Positions 19,226 to 27,408 of a DNA stretch of 64,000 nt are shown here, in pieces (position 1 is the first letter of the stretch; every line of letters starts with the position of its first letter). The notes below the pieces were generated by a model. The model saw only the letters and a program-made list of their open reading frames with translations. It did not search any database and was not told where the DNA came from. The position numbers and the translations under genes were made by a program. The DNA is from Candidatus Amulumruptor caecigallinarius. GTDB lineage: Bacteria > Bacteroidota > Bacteroidia > Bacteroidales > Muribaculaceae. The DNA lies in NCBI GenBank assembly GCA_944321825.1, contig CALUMU010000008.1, positions 1 to 64,000 of the forward strand. The letters run 5' to 3'.

Positions 19226-19790
19226 CCACGGCAGCACATGCCAGCGGAGGCACGATGGGCAGCGTGGGTACAAGAAGCGATGTAAGCCAGTAGACCACCG
19301 CCCCGGCTATGCAAGCCGTGGCATAGATGTCCTTTCGGAATATGATGGGTTCCTCGTTGATGAGAATGTCGCGGATCACGCCGCCGAAGGCCCCCGTAAT
19401 CACCCCCATGATACCCGCCACCCACATCGGATAACCGAAATGGATGGTCTTTTCGATGCCTATGACGCAGAAAAGGGCAAGCCCTATGCTGTCGAACATC
19501 AGCAATATCCGCTCACGGCGCACGAGGAATGTGCGGAACACTATGACTGCAGCCAGCGACAACGCCGTCACCGCCAAATACCACCATGTCTCCATCCAGA
19601 ACACAGTGCAGTCAAGCAGCAGGTCGCGCAGCGTACCTCCGCCGATAGCCGTGACAAGGCCGACGGTATAAGCCCCGAACCAGTCGAATTTTTTCGTAGC
19701 GGCAAGGCGTATGCCGCTGATGGCGAACGCGATGGTGCCAATCACCTCTATCACGAAAAGGAATGTGGCCTGTACGGTTTCAGAGTCCAT
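19158..19790 (-). CDS. TRIC-type (UPF0126/YicG) cation channel family protein
   Basis: This 210-residue inner-membrane protein has about seven helices arranged as two UPF0126 repeats. Each repeat carries the diagnostic glycine/RD motif, AIGGGTLRDLLL near residue 50 and GAFGGVIRDILINE near residue 140. Prokaryotic TRIC proteins form trimeric cation channels; the physiological role here is unknown. It is convergent with the 165-residue ORF (68-bp overlap) and lies downstream of rpsO behind a hairpin. Confidence 0.9.
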   Translation of the reverse strand: MDSETVQATFLFVIEVIGTIAFAISGIRLAATKKFDWFGAYTVGLVTAIGGGTLRDLLLDCTVFWMETWWYLAVTALSLAAVIVFRTFLVRRERILLMFDSIGLALFCVIGIEKTIHFGYPMWVAGIMGVITGAFGGVIRDILINEEPIIFRKDIYATACIAGAVVYWLTSLLVPTLPIVPPLACAAVVILLRVLALRYSLHLPVLIHRD

Positions 19791-19852
19791 AGTGTCCTAA
19801 TAAGTAACGAACTATAACAGTTACTTGATTTTAAACGGGTTATAACGTGACA

Positions 19853-19891
19853 GCCCGCGATACAGCACTGCGTAGTGCCTGAATCGCGGGC
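19853..19891 (-). terminator. rpsO terminator hairpin
   Basis: GCCCGCGAT and ATCGCGGGC (19853-19861 and 19883-19891) form a 9-bp stem. The intervening sequence contains a second small stem (GCACT/AGTGC). It lies 28 bp after the rpsO stop codon and before the TRIC gene on the same strand. Confidence 0.55.
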
Positions 19892-19918
19892 CGGTCATAA
19901 GCTTTCTGTGACGGCTGA

Positions 19919-20194
19919 TTACTTGCGGATACCGAGTTCCTTGCGTGCGATGATGGCACGGTAACGGTTGATATCCTTGCGGATAAGGTAATCGAGCAGA
20001 CGGCGGCGCTTGCCTACGAGAGCCTTGAGCGCGCGCTGTGTGGTGAAGTCCTTGTGGTTCTTCTTGAGGTGCTCGGTCAGGTGGGCGATACGAACAGAGA
20101 AGAGGGCTATCTGAGCCTCGGGGCTGCCGGTATCGGTCTTGCCTGCGCCGTACTCTTCAAAAATCTTGACTTTGTCTTCTGCGCTTAGATGCAT
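19919..20194 (-). CDS. rpsO: 30S ribosomal protein S15
   Basis: This 91-residue protein (E. coli 89) binds the central domain of 16S rRNA early in 30S assembly. The conserved blocks TGSPEAQIALFSVRI, HLKKNHKDF and LVGKRRRLLDYL are intact. It is monocistronic, with its own promoter and a leader of about 90 nt. S15 represses its own translation through leader RNA structure in several bacteria, and this leader contains complementary GGCC segments at both ends. Confidence 0.98.
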   Translation of the reverse strand: MHLSAEDKVKIFEEYGAGKTDTGSPEAQIALFSVRIAHLTEHLKKNHKDFTTQRALKALVGKRRRLLDYLIRKDINRYRAIIARKELGIRK

Positions 20195-20290
20195 TTCTTT
20201 TGGTGGTTAAGATGTTAGTAAATAATGTTGGCCTTGCTCTCCGCCGCGCTGCCAAAAGAGCCATCGCAGCCACAGTGGCCAAATCAGCCG

Positions 20291-20321
20291 CAAAGTTAAC
20301 ACTTATCCCCCACATATGCAA
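20291..20321 (-). promoter_or_regulatory. rpsO promoter
   Basis: On the minus strand TTG (20321-20319), a 20-bp spacer and TAACTTTG (20298-20291) match the Bacteroidales consensus. The leader from about 20284 to 20195 is G/C-rich and can pair GGCCACTG near its 5' end with later GGCC/GTGGC segments. Confidence 0.65.
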
Positions 20322-20370
20322 CACCATGCGGCTCGTCTTTTTGCAATTTCTTTTCGTCGGATATTCTTCT

Positions 20371-20378
20371 TATATTTG
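20371..20378 (+). promoter_or_regulatory. -7 box of the secreted-protein gene
   Basis: TATATTTG fits TAnnTTTG and predicts a start near 20385, leaving a leader of only about 12-18 nt before the ATG at 20397 or 20403. The -33 element is weak. Confidence 0.45.
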
Positions 20379-20396
20379 TAAAAAACCAACCGATAC

Positions 20397-21086
20397 ATGA
20401 CCATGAACAGAATCTTATCCATCCTCGTAGCCATCCTGGTGGCAGCAACCGTTACAGCGCAGACCACACGACGCACAACGTCAAAAGCGTCGGGAAATCC
20501 GAATGCAGCAGCCGTCGTAGCCACGGTAGACGGTGTCGGGCCATTGAAACTCTGCCTGCCGATGAAAAAGATTCCGGCAAAGTATGCCGGGCTGTACGAC
20601 AACTTCGAAAAAGCCCCTGTCGAAGCTGACAAAGAATCACTCCAAGGCAATCCCCAAGGGCAACATAAGCTGACTTTCTACAAGGACGGCAAGGTGGTAA
20701 TGACTACCATCGTCGCCGAGTGGGACGATGCACCATATGGAGGCATTCGAGAAATAACCCTCCCTGCCGGCTCCCCTATAAAATTCAGAATCGCGCCCAA
20801 CAAATACATCCTGCCCAACTGTCCCCTTTCTGAAGTATTCAGCAAAGCGACACTCACTGCCGGAGGACTCGTTCAGTCGGAGGCTTACTACACCGACAAA
20901 ACCATATTTGATGTAATCAACAAGCCGGCGGATTATGACCGGAAGACGGCAGGTGTCATCATCCAGAACGCATATGTAATCAAGGATGACAGGTACATCA
21001 CGACCCAGAGCAAAACCCTTGACATGTTCAAGCCAGACACCAAAATCAACGGCATCGACATCCGCTACTGGGTCAACGAATTTTAG
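20397..21086 (+). CDS. Secreted protein of unknown function
   Basis: This 229-residue protein has a signal peptide (MNRILSILVAILVAATVTAQ from the ATG at 20403; the ATG at 20397 adds two residues). A Thr/Ser-rich linker TTRRTTSKASG and a mature domain of about 190 residues follow. The mature part has alternating beta-type segments (HKLTFYKDGKVVMTTIVAEW, SPIKFRIAPNKYIL) with no catalytic motif that I can name. It appears to be a monocistronic periplasmic or lipid-free exported protein. It is convergent with the PAP2 gene, with 31 bp between the stop codons. Confidence 0.7.
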   Translation: MTMNRILSILVAILVAATVTAQTTRRTTSKASGNPNAAAVVATVDGVGPLKLCLPMKKIPAKYAGLYDNFEKAPVEADKESLQGNPQGQHKLTFYKDGKVVMTTIVAEWDDAPYGGIREITLPAGSPIKFRIAPNKYILPNCPLSEVFSKATLTAGGLVQSEAYYTDKTIFDVINKPADYDRKTAGVIIQNAYVIKDDRYITTQSKTLDMFKPDTKINGIDIRYWVNEF

Positions 21087-21117
21087 CAGCTGTTGAAATC
21101 GTGACTTCGTCTGCCGG

Positions 21118-21903
21118 TCAAAAGGTCGCCGACAGGGTGAGTCCGAGGGAGCTGTAGCCGTCGGCATAAGGGGCGACGAGCATATCGTTCTTGAACAGGC
21201 CGCGCAGACATCGGCGTTCCAACGGCAGCAGCCAGTAGCCCACATGTGCGCTCAATATGCCTATTCCGGCTCCGGCGATGACATCGTTGGTCCAGTGACG
21301 CTCGTTGTAGACCCTGAGAAAAGCCACTCCGAGGGCCACGGTGTAGCCGGCCGCACCTACCCACGGTCCGTACTCGATGCGCATGAGTTCGGCCCCGGTA
21401 AACGCGGTGGCGGTATGCCCCGACGGGAACGAATTGCGCGACGACGAGTCGGGACGCGGCTCTTTCACCGCATATTTGACTATGTTGGTAATCGCCGCCA
21501 TACAGGCGTATGCCGTGACCCCTGCACACAGACGCTCCTTGAAGCTGTGGCGGGCGGGCACGCCGGGGATGAACCCGGCGGCAAGATACCCGGCAGCGGG
21601 GACATACTGCAGGTAGTCGTCGGCGCGGAAATAGCAGTCGCCGCGAAGGGTCGACATGCCGTCGCGGATGTCGTGGTTGACTGACTGGAACCAGCCGTTC
21701 GACACCCCGAACGAACCGACCGCAATCAGCGCGCCCGGGACGATAAGCTGCTTCCACTGGAATTTCTCCTCCGGCAACGTGATGGAGGGATAGACATGCA
21801 GCCCGGCCGAATCCGCAGGAGCCGCCGGCACTTGCGCAGACGACACGACAGAGACAGCCAGGCACATACCGAAAAGTATCTGCCTTCTCATAAACTTTGA
21901 CAT
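21118..21903 (-). CDS. PAP2-family phosphatase, membrane-associated
   Basis: The protein has 261 residues from the ATG at 21903; a TTG six codons upstream also gives an open frame but is a less likely start. It has an N-terminal signal or anchor (MRRQILFGMCLAVSVVSSAQ) and then the three PAP2 phosphatase motifs: KYAVKEPRPD, PSGHTATAF, and RVYNERHWTNDV with the catalytic His. Members dephosphorylate undecaprenyl pyrophosphate, phosphatidic acid or lipid A phosphates at the periplasmic face. Which one applies here is not decidable. It lies downstream of a long promoter-led non-coding stretch. Confidence 0.9.
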   Translation of the reverse strand: MSKFMRRQILFGMCLAVSVVSSAQVPAAPADSAGLHVYPSITLPEEKFQWKQLIVPGALIAVGSFGVSNGWFQSVNHDIRDGMSTLRGDCYFRADDYLQYVPAAGYLAAGFIPGVPARHSFKERLCAGVTAYACMAAITNIVKYAVKEPRPDSSSRNSFPSGHTATAFTGAELMRIEYGPWVGAAGYTVALGVAFLRVYNERHWTNDVIAGAGIGILSAHVGYWLLPLERRCLRGLFKNDMLVAPYADGYSSLGLTLSATF

Positions 21904-21952
21904 TCTTCGAGCGAATGCCAAAGTCCTCTATCCTACTACCCCGCTACGGATG

Positions 21953-22281
21953 CAAAATGGGCGTACCATGCCCAAGATGCAGCCGTAGGAAGTGCTGAAG
22001 AAAACGGCAAGAGTACGCCCATGTTTTGGATGGACGTCGGCAACTTGTCCCTGTCGTTTTCTTTAATGAAATTTCCTACGTTTCATCTTGTTTGGAACAA
22101 ATAGCAAACGCTATTAATCATATATGTAACGTAAGTCTTAAAATCCAAACGCAACACGTGTTCATTGAGTTCCTGCCCAATGATTATTACCCTGTCCGGG
22201 GTTATTTGCGCATTAAATTTTGCGGCTTACCTACGCCCTTTCTCTAAAGGACGCGATAGTGCCGTAATCGTGTTACAGACA
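21953..22281 (-). ncRNA. Candidate non-coding RNA or long structured leader
   Basis: A strong minus-strand promoter at 22318-22288 faces about 330 nt without a convincing ORF. The stretch ends in a 9-bp hairpin (21958-21966 with 22013-22021, enclosing a further 5-bp stem at 21982-21986/22004-22008) followed by TTTTGC. Either this is a stand-alone RNA or it is a long regulated leader of the PAP2 gene. Smaller stems (CATTG/CAATG, TAGCG/CGCTA) are visible inside it. It matches no RNA family that I recognise. Confidence 0.35.
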
Positions 22282-22287
22282 CCGCTG

Positions 22288-22318
22288 CAAAGTTAGCTAT
22301 TTTCCTTCGTGCCTCAAA
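22288..22318 (-). promoter_or_regulatory. Strong promoter facing the PAP2 gene
   Basis: TTTG (22318-22315), a 19-bp spacer and TAACTTTG (22295-22288) on the minus strand are a near-perfect Bacteroidales promoter. The nearest downstream start codon is about 380 bp away. Confidence 0.65.
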
Positions 22319-22339
22319 AAATAATCACCATGCCATCTG

Positions 22340-23203
22340 CTATGATTCCATATACCGCCGCAGCCATGGCGAGAAACAGGCCTCCACAGCCCCTCTGAGG
22401 CCACACACCGCCCCTCTGAGGCCACACACCGCCCCTCTGAGGCCGTCGGCTCGCCAGCATCGCGCCAATGTCCTGGCAGGCCATGTCAGCGGATGGTCTA
22501 TGACGGTCAGCACACCCCGCACCCTGTTGACTCCGTCACGCATCGACGGATTGAAGCCGGTCGACACTCCAGGATGAGCCACAATAACCACCGGGAAAAA
22601 TCGGCAGTCTATCCCGCTACGTATGGCTTTGCGGAGCAACAATTCTTCTTCACCGCATATATATCTCCCCGATCCGAGACCGAACCTTTCGCAATAACGC
22701 AACCGCCCGGCACGGCTATTGCGACGCAGAGCCACTTCAAAAGATGTCTGGAAAAACTTACGTGGCAAAGGCAATCCTAACCGCGTCTCCTCCGCAGGAT
22801 AAAACCGCTCCCCCGGACCGTCGTGCATGAACGTTGCGTAACCGACCTCCGGGTGTTCGGCAAAAGTCCTCCTTACCGCGTCAAACGCCCCGGGCTTATA
22901 CACCAAATCGTCATCGGCAATCAGCACTATGTCGCCGCAGGCGTTATCTAACGCATTGTTGCGGTTAGCCGAAAGTCCTTTGCGTCCGCACATGACTATC
23001 CTGACATCCCTGCGTGATGCCAGCCTCTGAGGCACGTCGCATCCCTCCCCTCGCTGCCACGACACGAGATAGCTCACGCCCTCCTGACGCTCAGGGAGCA
23101 TTTGCGACACCCTCGCAATCCCCTCTGCCCCCACGGTGCATACCGCCACTTCAAGGGTCGGGAGCGGTACTGTCAATGCTTCTGTCTCACACATTATATA
23201 CAC
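22340..23203 (-). CDS. Family 2 glycosyltransferase
   Basis: This 287-residue cytoplasmic GT-A fold protein begins its catalytic domain at LEVAVCTVGAEGIARV. It contains GLSANRNNALDNACGDIVLI followed by the DDD-type metal-binding motif (ADDDLVY). The substrate is unknown. Similar proteins act in O-antigen or other surface-glycan synthesis. Near the C-terminus the heptapeptide GLRGAVC is repeated almost three times, encoded by a 21-bp tandem DNA repeat. The gene is divergent from proC. Confidence 0.85.
   Translation of the reverse strand: MYIMCETEALTVPLPTLEVAVCTVGAEGIARVSQMLPERQEGVSYLVSWQRGEGCDVPQRLASRRDVRIVMCGRKGLSANRNNALDNACGDIVLIADDDLVYKPGAFDAVRRTFAEHPEVGYATFMHDGPGERFYPAEETRLGLPLPRKFFQTSFEVALRRNSRAGRLRYCERFGLGSGRYICGEEELLLRKAIRSGIDCRFFPVVIVAHPGVSTGFNPSMRDGVNRVRGVLTVIDHPLTWPARTLARCWRADGLRGAVCGLRGAVCGLRGAVEACFSPWLRRYMES
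22390..22444. repeat. 21-bp tandem repeat inside the glycosyltransferase gene
   Basis: About 2.6 perfect copies of a 21-bp unit (starting CCCCTCTGAGG on the plus strand; units at 22390, 22411 and 22432) lie in the 3' part of the gene. The unit length is a multiple of three, so copy-number changes keep the frame and add or remove GLRGAVC heptads. Confidence 0.85.
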
Positions 23204-23226
23204 TTAAATATATGACTATTTTCTCG

Positions 23227-23285
23227 CAAAGTTAACGATTTATACCTCTCAACACATGTAAAACTACTATAAAATGCTAACTTTG
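23227..23285. promoter_or_regulatory. Divergent promoters, GT2 and proC
   Basis: Leftward TAACTTTG (23234-23227) serves the glycosyltransferase and rightward TAACTTTG (23278-23285) serves proC, with a predicted leader of about 55 nt. Neither has a good -33 box. Confidence 0.5.
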
Positions 23286-23346
23286 CAGTCTTACTTACAA
23301 TCTCCAACATTATTCGTTACGCAAGATACATATTTCCACCATAACA

Positions 23347-24138
23347 ATGACTAAAATCGCTATCATCGGCGCAGGTGCCATGGGAGGTGCCATCGCCACA
23401 GGGCTCCTCAACAACGGCTACGATGCATCCAATCTGACAGTAGCCGACCCTTCGGACAAGGTTGTCGGACACTTTGCCGCCCTCGGCGCAGCCGCCACCA
23501 CTGACAATGCCTCGGCCATCACGGATGCCGACATGGTGATGGTAGTGGTCAAGCCGTGGCTCGTGGAGAAAGTCCTGTCAGGCATACGCGGCAAGCTCCG
23601 CTACGACAGCCAGACTGTAGTGGTCATCGCTGCCGGGATATCCTCGGAGCAGCTGCGCACATGGCTCACAAATGCCGACGGGCAGATGCCGCAGACGGCT
23701 CTCGTCATCCCGAACATCGCCGTCGCCATAGGCGAGTCCATGACGTTCGTAGCCCCCGTAACCGCCGACGGGCAGGCCGTCAGCGAAATCGTAAAAGTGT
23801 TTGACCTGATGGGATCAACACTCGTCACCGAAGAACGCCTGTTGGCTGCCGGAACCACACTGGCGTCATGCGGCATCGCATACGCCATGCGTTACATCCG
23901 CGCAGCCGTGGAGGGCGGTGTCGAACTCGGATTTAAAGCAGCCGACGCGCAGCAGATTGTCGTGCAGACCGTCAAAGGAGCTGCAGGGCTGTTAAGCCTC
24001 CCCGGCGCACACCCCGAAAGCGAAATCGACAAAGTGACCACACCCGGAGGTGTCACCATACGCGGACTCAACGAGATGGAACATGCCGGCTTCACATCTG
24101 CCGTCATACGCGGTCTCAAAGCCGGGCTGAAAGCATGA
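23347..24138 (+). CDS. proC: Pyrroline-5-carboxylate reductase
   Basis: This 263-residue enzyme (E. coli 269) makes L-proline from pyrroline-5-carboxylate with NAD(P)H. It has the N-terminal Rossmann motif IIGAGAMGGAIATGLL, VKPW in the middle and the C-terminal family signature (TTPGGVTIRGLNEMEHAGF). It is first in a proC-proB-proA operon and its stop overlaps the proB start by 4 bp (ATGA). Confidence 0.97.
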   Translation: MTKIAIIGAGAMGGAIATGLLNNGYDASNLTVADPSDKVVGHFAALGAAATTDNASAITDADMVMVVVKPWLVEKVLSGIRGKLRYDSQTVVVIAAGISSEQLRTWLTNADGQMPQTALVIPNIAVAIGESMTFVAPVTADGQAVSEIVKVFDLMGSTLVTEERLLAAGTTLASCGIAYAMRYIRAAVEGGVELGFKAADAQQIVVQTVKGAAGLLSLPGAHPESEIDKVTTPGGVTIRGLNEMEHAGFTSAVIRGLKAGLKA

Positions 24139-25214
24139 AGAAGCCACGACGCATAGTAGTCAAGGTAGGCAGCAATGTCCTCACCCGCGCCGACGGCCAG
24201 CCCGATGTGGTCAACATGGCCCAGATTATCGACCAGATAGCATCGCTGCGCCGCCTCGGGCACCAGATAATACTCGTGTCGAGCGGAGCTGTGGCCTGCG
24301 GGCGCAGCATCGTCAAGCCCTCCAAGAAACTCGACTCCGTGGGCCAGCGGCAGATATTCTCGGCTGTGGGGCAAATCAAGCTGCTCAACATATACATGTC
24401 GCTGTTTGCCGAATACGGCATCACCGTCGGGCAGGTGCTGACCCAGAAGGAAAATTTCGCTTCACGGCGATCCTACCTCAACCAGAGGGCGGCGATGCAG
24501 GTGATGCTCGAGAACGGTGTGCTGCCCATTGCCAACGAAAACGACACGGCCTCCCTGACCGAACTGATGTTTACCGACAACGATGAGCTGTCGGGCATCA
24601 TAGCGGCGATGATGGATGCCGACACTCTCGTAATCCTGTCGAACATCGACGGCATCTTCACAGGTCCGCCCGACAAGCCCGGATCGCGCCTGATAGAGCG
24701 TGTGGCAATAGGCGACGACCTCAGCCAATACATCCAGACCACCAAGAGCGGATTCGGTCGCGGAGGCATGGGCACGAAATACGGCATAGCCCGCCGCCTG
24801 TCGGAGGAGGGTGTGCGCGTAATCATAGCCAACGGCACACGCCCCGGCATACTCACATCGGTGATTTCAGACCCCGGGCACACGCCCCACACCGAGTTCG
24901 AGCCGCGCAAAGAGCCGGTCAGCAACATCAAGAGGTGGCTTGCCCACAGCACCAGCTTCACCAAAGGCCGCATAAACGTCAACGCCAAAGCCGCCGAAGC
25001 CCTGCGCAGCGACAAAGCCATCAGCCTGCTCCCCATCGGTGTCACCTCCATAGAGGGCGAATGGGAAGAAGGCGACATAGTGGACATCTACGGCACTGAC
25101 GGCTCCAAAATAGGCATCGGACGAGCCAGCCTCTCCAACGAGGAGACAGCCACCGTGCTCGGCCGCCACGGCAGCAAACCGATAGTCCACTATGACTATC
25201 TGTTTATCGAATAG
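24135..25214 (+). CDS. proB: Glutamate 5-kinase with PUA domain
   Basis: This 359-residue enzyme phosphorylates glutamate, the first and normally proline-inhibited step of proline synthesis. The amino-acid kinase domain has VVKVGSNVLT, LVSSGAVACG, NENDTAS, LSNIDGIFTGPP and the GGMGTKYGIARRL loop. A PUA domain occupies about residues 275-359. It is translationally coupled to proC and 45 bp ahead of proA. Confidence 0.97.
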   Translation: MKKPRRIVVKVGSNVLTRADGQPDVVNMAQIIDQIASLRRLGHQIILVSSGAVACGRSIVKPSKKLDSVGQRQIFSAVGQIKLLNIYMSLFAEYGITVGQVLTQKENFASRRSYLNQRAAMQVMLENGVLPIANENDTASLTELMFTDNDELSGIIAAMMDADTLVILSNIDGIFTGPPDKPGSRLIERVAIGDDLSQYIQTTKSGFGRGGMGTKYGIARRLSEEGVRVIIANGTRPGILTSVISDPGHTPHTEFEPRKEPVSNIKRWLAHSTSFTKGRINVNAKAAEALRSDKAISLLPIGVTSIEGEWEEGDIVDIYGTDGSKIGIGRASLSNEETATVLGRHGSKPIVHYDYLFIE

Positions 25215-25259
25215 AGCCCGACTCATTTTCAACGTACATTTATTATCCCACATACTGCT

Positions 25260-26513
25260 ATGGATTCCAACCTCACCGAAATATTCTCATCTGTAAAACA
25301 AGCGTCACGCCACATGGGCGCCCTGTCGGTCGACCGGCGCAACGAGGTGCTGCTCCACCTCGCGGATGCCCTTGAAGCCGATGCCCCCGCCCTTTTGGAG
25401 GCCAACTCCCGCGACTTGTCCCGTATGGACCGCAGCAACCCCCTCTACGACAGGCTGCAGCTCACACCTGAGCGTCTGGCCGGCATAGCATCCGACATGC
25501 GCCACGTGGCATCGCTCCCCTGCCCCGTAGGTGAAATAATCGATGAGAGCGAACGCCCCAACGGATTGCGTCTGCGGCGTGTCCGCGTACCGTTCGGCGT
25601 AATCGGCATAATATACGAAGCCCGCCCCAATGTCACTTTCGATGTGTTCGCGCTCTGCTTCAAGACCGCAAACGCATGTATCCTCAAAGGGGGCAGCGAT
25701 GCCGAAGACTCCAACAAGGCTATCGTGTCGCTGATACGGCGAGTGCTGCGCGATGAAGGCATCGACGAAAATGTCGTAGCCCTGCTTCCTGCCACACACG
25801 AAGCCACAGCGGCTATGCTCGATGCTGTCGGATATGTGGACGTGTGCATCCCACGCGGAGGCAAGCGGCTGATTAATTTCGTCCGCGACAACGCCCGCAT
25901 ACCTGTCATTGAGACCGGGGCCGGAGTAGTCAGCACTTACTTCGACCAGTATGGCGACCTCTCCATGGGACGCGACATCATATTCAACGCCAAGACGCGC
26001 CGCGTAAGTGTATGCAACGCGCTCGACACATTGATCATCCACAAAGACCGTCTCGCCGACCTCCCCTTGCTCGTCAAGCCGATGGCCGACAAGTCCGTAG
26101 AAATATATGCCGACGACAGGGCATACACCGCCCTTGAGGGCAGATACACCGAAACGCTGCTCCAACGTGCCGACGCAGACACATTCGCAACCGAGTGGAT
26201 GGACTACAAGATGGGCATACGCACCGTCGACTCCCTGGCCGAGGCGATTGACCACATCGCCGCCTACGGCTCCGGCCACAGCGAATGCATAGTGACCGGC
26301 AATCCCGACCACGCAGAGCGATTCCGTCAGGAAGTGGATGCCGCATGCGTGTATGTCAACGCTCCGACGAGCTTCACCGACGGGGCGCAATTCGGACTCG
26401 GCGCGGAAATCGGCATCAGCACCCAGAAGCTCGGTCCACGCGGCCCCATGGGACTAACCGAGATCACCACCTACCGCTGGCTCATCGACGGCAACGGACA
26501 AACACGCCCCTGA
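25260..26513 (+). CDS. proA: Glutamate-5-semialdehyde dehydrogenase
   Basis: This 417-residue enzyme (same length as E. coli) reduces gamma-glutamyl phosphate to glutamate semialdehyde with NADPH. Visible motifs are [30 protein letters not shown] and the catalytic-cysteine region [15 protein letters not shown]. The C-terminal [13 protein letters not shown] is also conserved. It is the last gene of the pro operon. A short 6-bp hairpin (26522-26542) follows and is at best a weak terminator. Confidence 0.97.
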   Translation: MDSNLTEIFSSVKQASRHMGALSVDRRNEVLLHLADALEADAPALLEANSRDLSRMDRSNPLYDRLQLTPERLAGIASDMRHVASLPCPVGEIIDESERPNGLRLRRVRVPFGVIGIIYEARPNVTFDVFALCFKTANACILKGGSDAEDSNKAIVSLIRRVLRDEGIDENVVALLPATHEATAAMLDAVGYVDVCIPRGGKRLINFVRDNARIPVIETGAGVVSTYFDQYGDLSMGRDIIFNAKTRRVSVCNALDTLIIHKDRLADLPLLVKPMADKSVEIYADDRAYTALEGRYTETLLQRADADTFATEWMDYKMGIRTVDSLAEAIDHIAAYGSGHSECIVTGNPDHAERFRQEVDAACVYVNAPTSFTDGAQFGLGAEIGISTQKLGPRGPMGLTEITTYRWLIDGNGQTRP

Positions 26514-26576
26514 GCCGTGGAAATCCGCCATATTGACGGATTGTAACAGAAATGGCCCTGTTTAGGATTTTTTCAT

Positions 26577-26584
26577 TAACTTTG
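26577..26584 (+). promoter_or_regulatory. Promoter -7 box and leader of the arginine operon
   Basis: TAACTTTG predicts a start near 26591 and a leader of about 100 nt. The leader contains a nested hairpin around 26613-26641 (GTGTCC with GGGCAC, inside it TCGG with CCGA). No poly-T run follows. The -33 region is poor, as often seen at regulated promoters. Confidence 0.45.
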
Positions 26585-26694
26585 CACCTGATTTAAATAG
26601 GCATTTTGTACACGTGTCCCTCGGTTGACGCCGAATGGGCACTTTTACAGCACACTAATTTAAAGCTCAATATATCTAAGGTAATTTATTTTCG

Positions 26695-27315
26695 ATGAAC
26701 AACGATCAGGTTTCGGTGATGTTTGCCACTGACGAACATGTCAAATACGCCGAACACATTGTCAATCTCATTTACGAATCGGCCCTGCAGCGCGGTACCG
26801 GCATAGCCCGCCGTTCCCCCAAATATATCGAGGACAAAATCAAGGGGGGCAAAGCTGTCGTGGCCATGTATGGCGACCGTCTGATTGGTTTCAGCTACAT
26901 CGAGAGCTGGGGCCACGGCGACTATGTCGCTACATCGGGTCTGATTGTCGACCCCGAATTCCGCAAGCTCGGCCTTGCGGCGCGTATCAAAAACAAGACA
27001 TTTGAGCTTGCCCGACGACGATTCCCTTATGCAAAAATATTCTCCATCACCACGTCGCTGCCGGTGATGAAGCTCAACTCGCGCCTCGGCTACAAGCCGG
27101 TGACGTTTTCCGAACTCCCCCAGGAAGATGAGTTCTGGAACGGGTGCCAGGGATGCGTCAACTATGACATCCTGCAGCGCAACAACCGCCGCATGTGCCT
27201 CTGCTACGGGATGCTCTACGACCCCAAAGCCGAGCTGAAGAAACAGTCATGGGCGACACCCTACCGCACCTGGGTGGCCAACAAGCTACGCAAGATATTC
27301 CACCTCAAAAAATAA
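26695..27315 (+). CDS. GNAT acyltransferase leading the arginine operon
   Basis: This 206-residue protein has the GNAT acyl-CoA site at VDPEFRKLGLAARIKN (about residues 83-98), preceded by the beta-strand YVATSGLIV. The C-terminal part contains a Cys-rich segment (GCQGCVN, MCLCYGM) and a basic tail. The operon otherwise lacks an argA or argJ. Its transcarbamylase is of the succinylornithine type, so this is a good candidate for the first step, acylation of glutamate (acetyl or succinyl). That assignment is inference from position and family. Confidence 0.8.
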   Translation: MNNDQVSVMFATDEHVKYAEHIVNLIYESALQRGTGIARRSPKYIEDKIKGGKAVVAMYGDRLIGFSYIESWGHGDYVATSGLIVDPEFRKLGLAARIKNKTFELARRRFPYAKIFSITTSLPVMKLNSRLGYKPVTFSELPQEDEFWNGCQGCVNYDILQRNNRRMCLCYGMLYDPKAELKKQSWATPYRTWVANKLRKIFHLKK

Positions 27316-27366
27316 CTTATAAGACTTTATAGAACTTATCCGGCTTATAAAACTTATAAGGCTCAT
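27316..27366. repeat. 9-bp-period degenerate repeat, locus 2
   Basis: CTTAT-type units begin at 27316, 27325, 27335, 27344, 27353 and 27362 (spacings 9, 10, 9, 9, 9). They fill the gap between the GNAT gene and argG. Confidence 0.75.
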
Positions 27367-27408
27367 CCCCACAAAAAATCACAAACCCCCATAAAACATA
27401 TCAGCGCC

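Noticed and set aside
22026-22247. 73-codon ORF in the gap upstream of the PAP2 gene
   Set aside because: It has no ribosome-binding or promoter support on that strand and no recognisable sequence; the strand opposite carries the strong promoter.
22390-22444. Possible CRISPR-like array
   Set aside because: It is a gapless tandem repeat inside a coding gene, with no spacers and no cas genes. No CRISPR array was seen anywhere in the window.
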